This document shows, piece by piece, positions 62,797 through 64,000 of a DNA stretch of 64,000 bases (the stretch's first letter is position 1; each line of letters begins with the position of its first letter). Under the pieces are notes generated by a model that did no database searches, was not told where the DNA came from, and saw nothing but the letters and a program-made list of their open reading frames with translations. The stretch is from Mucilaginibacter_A sp964236465 (lineage in GTDB: Bacteria > Bacteroidota > Bacteroidia > Sphingobacteriales > Sphingobacteriaceae). A program made the translations under genes and the position numbers. The DNA is taken from positions 14,115 to 78,114 of the forward strand of contig CAXSBZ010000013.1 in NCBI GenBank assembly GCA_964236465.1, in the 5' to 3' direction.

Positions 62797-63981
62797 TCAA
62801 TATAACAATTGATCATAAGGATAGCGTTCTGTATGAACCGCTTTTACCTGTTCGTAAAGCAATTTCTTGAAATCTTCCAGGTTTTCTTTGTTTAGTGCTG
62901 AAATAAAGATCGCCGGACTATTATTCCGTGCCATCCAGCTTTGTTCAAATTCTTCCAGCGTTGGCGCCGTTTCCGGTTCTTCCGGGTTGATAATAGTTGG
63001 GTGATAAGCATCGATCTTATTAAAAACGGTAATAATTTGCTTGTCAATCGCACCCAAATCTTTCAAAGTTTCGGTTACGGTATGGATCTGATCTTCAAAA
63101 TTCGGGTGAGAAATATCTACCACGTGGATCAATATATCCGCTTCGCGCACTTCATCCAGCGTGGATTTAAAACATTCGATCAGGTGATGCGGTAATTTTC
63201 GGATAAATCCAACCGTGTCGGAGAGCAGAAAAGGCAGGTTTTCGATCACCACTTTGCGAACAGTCGTATCCAGCGTGGCAAACAATTTATTCTCCGCAAA
63301 AACCTCTGATTTGGAAATCATGTTCATAATCGTGGATTTCCCAACATTGGTATAGCCAACCAAAGCCACGCGAACCAAAGCCACGCGGTTTTTACGCTGC
63401 GTTTCGTTCTGCCTGTCAATGTGTTTTAGCTTTTCTTTTAAAAGCGAAATTTTGTTGAGGATCAAACGTCTGTCGGTTTCAATTTGGCTTTCACCCGGTC
63501 CGCGCATCCCAATTCCACCTTTTTGCCGTTCCAAGTGCGTCCATAATCGGGTCAGCCTCGGCAGCAAATATTGTAGTTGCGCCAGTTCTACCTGCGCTTT
63601 AGCTTGCGCCGTTTGCGCTCGGCCGGCAAAAATATCCAGGATCAGATTGCTTCTGTCTAAAATTTTCACCTGCAGCTCAGTCTCAATATTCCTCATTTGC
63701 GATGCCGAAAGCTCATCATCAAAAACCACCATATCAATTTCTTCTGCAGCTACGTAAGCTTTTATTTCTTCCAGTTTGCCAGTTCCCACAAAGGTTGCAC
63801 GTTCCGGCCGCTGCATTTTTTGGGTGAAAGTTTTTACGGTTACACCACCGGCCGTATCCACCAAAAACTCCAGTTCTTCTAAATATTCGCGTTCCCGTTC
63901 TTCAGTTTCGCCCGGCGTAATGATGCCTACCAAAACAGCTTTTTCCTGCTTGATGGCAGTGTCATAATATTTTTGTTTCAT
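62797..63981 (-). CDS. hflX: GTPase HflX
   Basis: 394 residues. N-terminal HflX domain (VGIITPGETEEREREYLEELEFLVDTAGGV … LQYLLPRLTRLWTHLERQKGGIGMRGPGESQ) followed by the G domain with GYTNVGKSTIMN near 210, LDTTVRK, DTVGFIRKLPHHL and VFNKID. Splits stalled 70S ribosomes under stress. Complete in the window. Confidence 0.96.
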   Translation of the reverse strand: MKQKYYDTAIKQEKAVLVGIITPGETEEREREYLEELEFLVDTAGGVTVKTFTQKMQRPERATFVGTGKLEEIKAYVAAEEIDMVVFDDELSASQMRNIETELQVKILDRSNLILDIFAGRAQTAQAKAQVELAQLQYLLPRLTRLWTHLERQKGGIGMRGPGESQIETDRRLILNKISLLKEKLKHIDRQNETQRKNRVALVRVALVGYTNVGKSTIMNMISKSEVFAENKLFATLDTTVRKVVIENLPFLLSDTVGFIRKLPHHLIECFKSTLDEVREADILIHVVDISHPNFEDQIHTVTETLKDLGAIDKQIITVFNKIDAYHPTIINPEEPETAPTLEEFEQSWMARNNSPAIFISALNKENLEDFKKLLYEQVKAVHTERYPYDQLLY

Positions 63982-64000
63982 ATTGATTGATGCTTCTTTT

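Larger units (their letters stand above)
815..64000. repeat. Dispersed 12-bp motif family TAAAANNAGYAT across the window
   Basis: Exact copies, start positions. Plus orientation: 847, 3088, 4704, 7268, 9375, 9886, 16875, 22828, 23032, 32332, 34217, 35225, 37821, 38192, 38871, 42707, 44861, 48081, 48514, 52928, 54076, 54151, 55184, 56392, 59098, 59220, 60603, 62777. Minus orientation (ATRCTNNTTTTA): 815, 1437, 3123, 4624, 6134, 10609, 14831, 18198, 19692, 19767, 22452, 22951, 29457, 29988, 34143, 34199, 35906, 39519, 42397, 48109, 48204, 48862, 50689, 51545, 52951, 57282, 59160, 60864, 62745, with one cut by the window end at 63990. Roughly 20 one-mismatch copies exist as well. The middle pair is usually GA or AC, sometimes CA, AA, AG, AT or GT. 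G plus A, C or G usually precedes the T. Found by eye, so some may be missing. Confidence 0.9.

Noticed and set aside
1..64000. Open frames overlapping real genes on the other strand or in other frames, for example 382-669 minus, 3186-3632 plus, 39687-40043 minus, 51906-52244 minus
   Set aside because: They sit wholly inside confident genes, have odd amino-acid make-up and no start context or family features.
1..64000. CRISPR array or cas genes
   Set aside because: No array with regular direct repeats and unique spacers, and no cas gene. The dispersed motif is irregularly spaced and in both orientations.
1..64000. The motif as a Chi-like or KOPS-like polar sequence
   Set aside because: The two orientations are nearly equal (28 and 29) and show no polarity on either side of the candidate origin.

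Overview
This window is a chromosomal segment of a Bacteroidota bacterium, most likely a member of the Sphingobacteriaceae (Pedobacter/Mucilaginibacter-like); the family is inferred from gene content, not from a search. Supporting signs are a gliding-type lipoprotein (GldH), DUF3078 and other outer-membrane beta-barrel proteins, a TonB-linked receptor with a CarboxypepD_reg domain, no obvious Shine-Dalgarno sequences, and promoters of the TTTG / TAnnTTTG type. Composition is about 40 % GC. Most genes are core housekeeping genes.

Layout. 0-5 kb: end of rpsP, rimM, an ORF6N gene, comM/yifB and ffh. 5-12 kb: envelope and secreted proteins (two barrel proteins, two glucosaminidases, a CarboxypepD_reg protein), an O-methyltransferase, ruvX, and an island with an HNH nuclease plus a small acidic protein. 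12-18 kb: holB-ricT-gldH, a Fic enzyme with an extremely AT-rich tail, rmuC. 18-23 kb: thiL, nadA and nadB around a 399-bp gap full of DnaA boxes (candidate oriC), then tRNA-Gly. 23-32 kb: gamma carbonic anhydrase, an Ig-like lipoprotein, mnmG, a near-perfect parS site, an ABC-F protein and an mlaEFD-type operon. 32-45 kb: a SNF2 helicase, dapF, an HtrA protease, pdeM, sdhCAB, a DsbD and a YtxH protein. 45-56 kb: a large TonB-linked receptor, then a tightly packed run DUF427 - disulfide reductase - ABC ATPase - permease/binding-protein fusion - egtB - egtD, which looks like an ergothioneine uptake-plus-synthesis cluster. 56-64 kb: an AddA-like nuclease-helicase, an Lrp regulator, an odd 112-nt tRNA-like gene with its own promoter and terminator, a TonB-C protein, an M23 peptidase, rbfA and hflX.

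The strongest unexplained signal is a dispersed 12-bp motif, TAAAANNAGYAT (usually GVTAAAANNAGYAT). Fifty-seven exact copies were counted by eye, about one per 1.1 kb, on both strands, both between genes and inside coding sequences in several reading frames. Some copies form inverted pairs just after stop codons and can act as terminators. This resembles the DNA uptake sequences of Neisseriaceae and Pasteurellaceae, but no such function is shown for this motif here.

Other points of interest are a candidate replication origin with a parS site 6 kb away, a circularly permuted substrate-binding domain in the ergothioneine-type transporter, and the atypical tRNA-like RNA.
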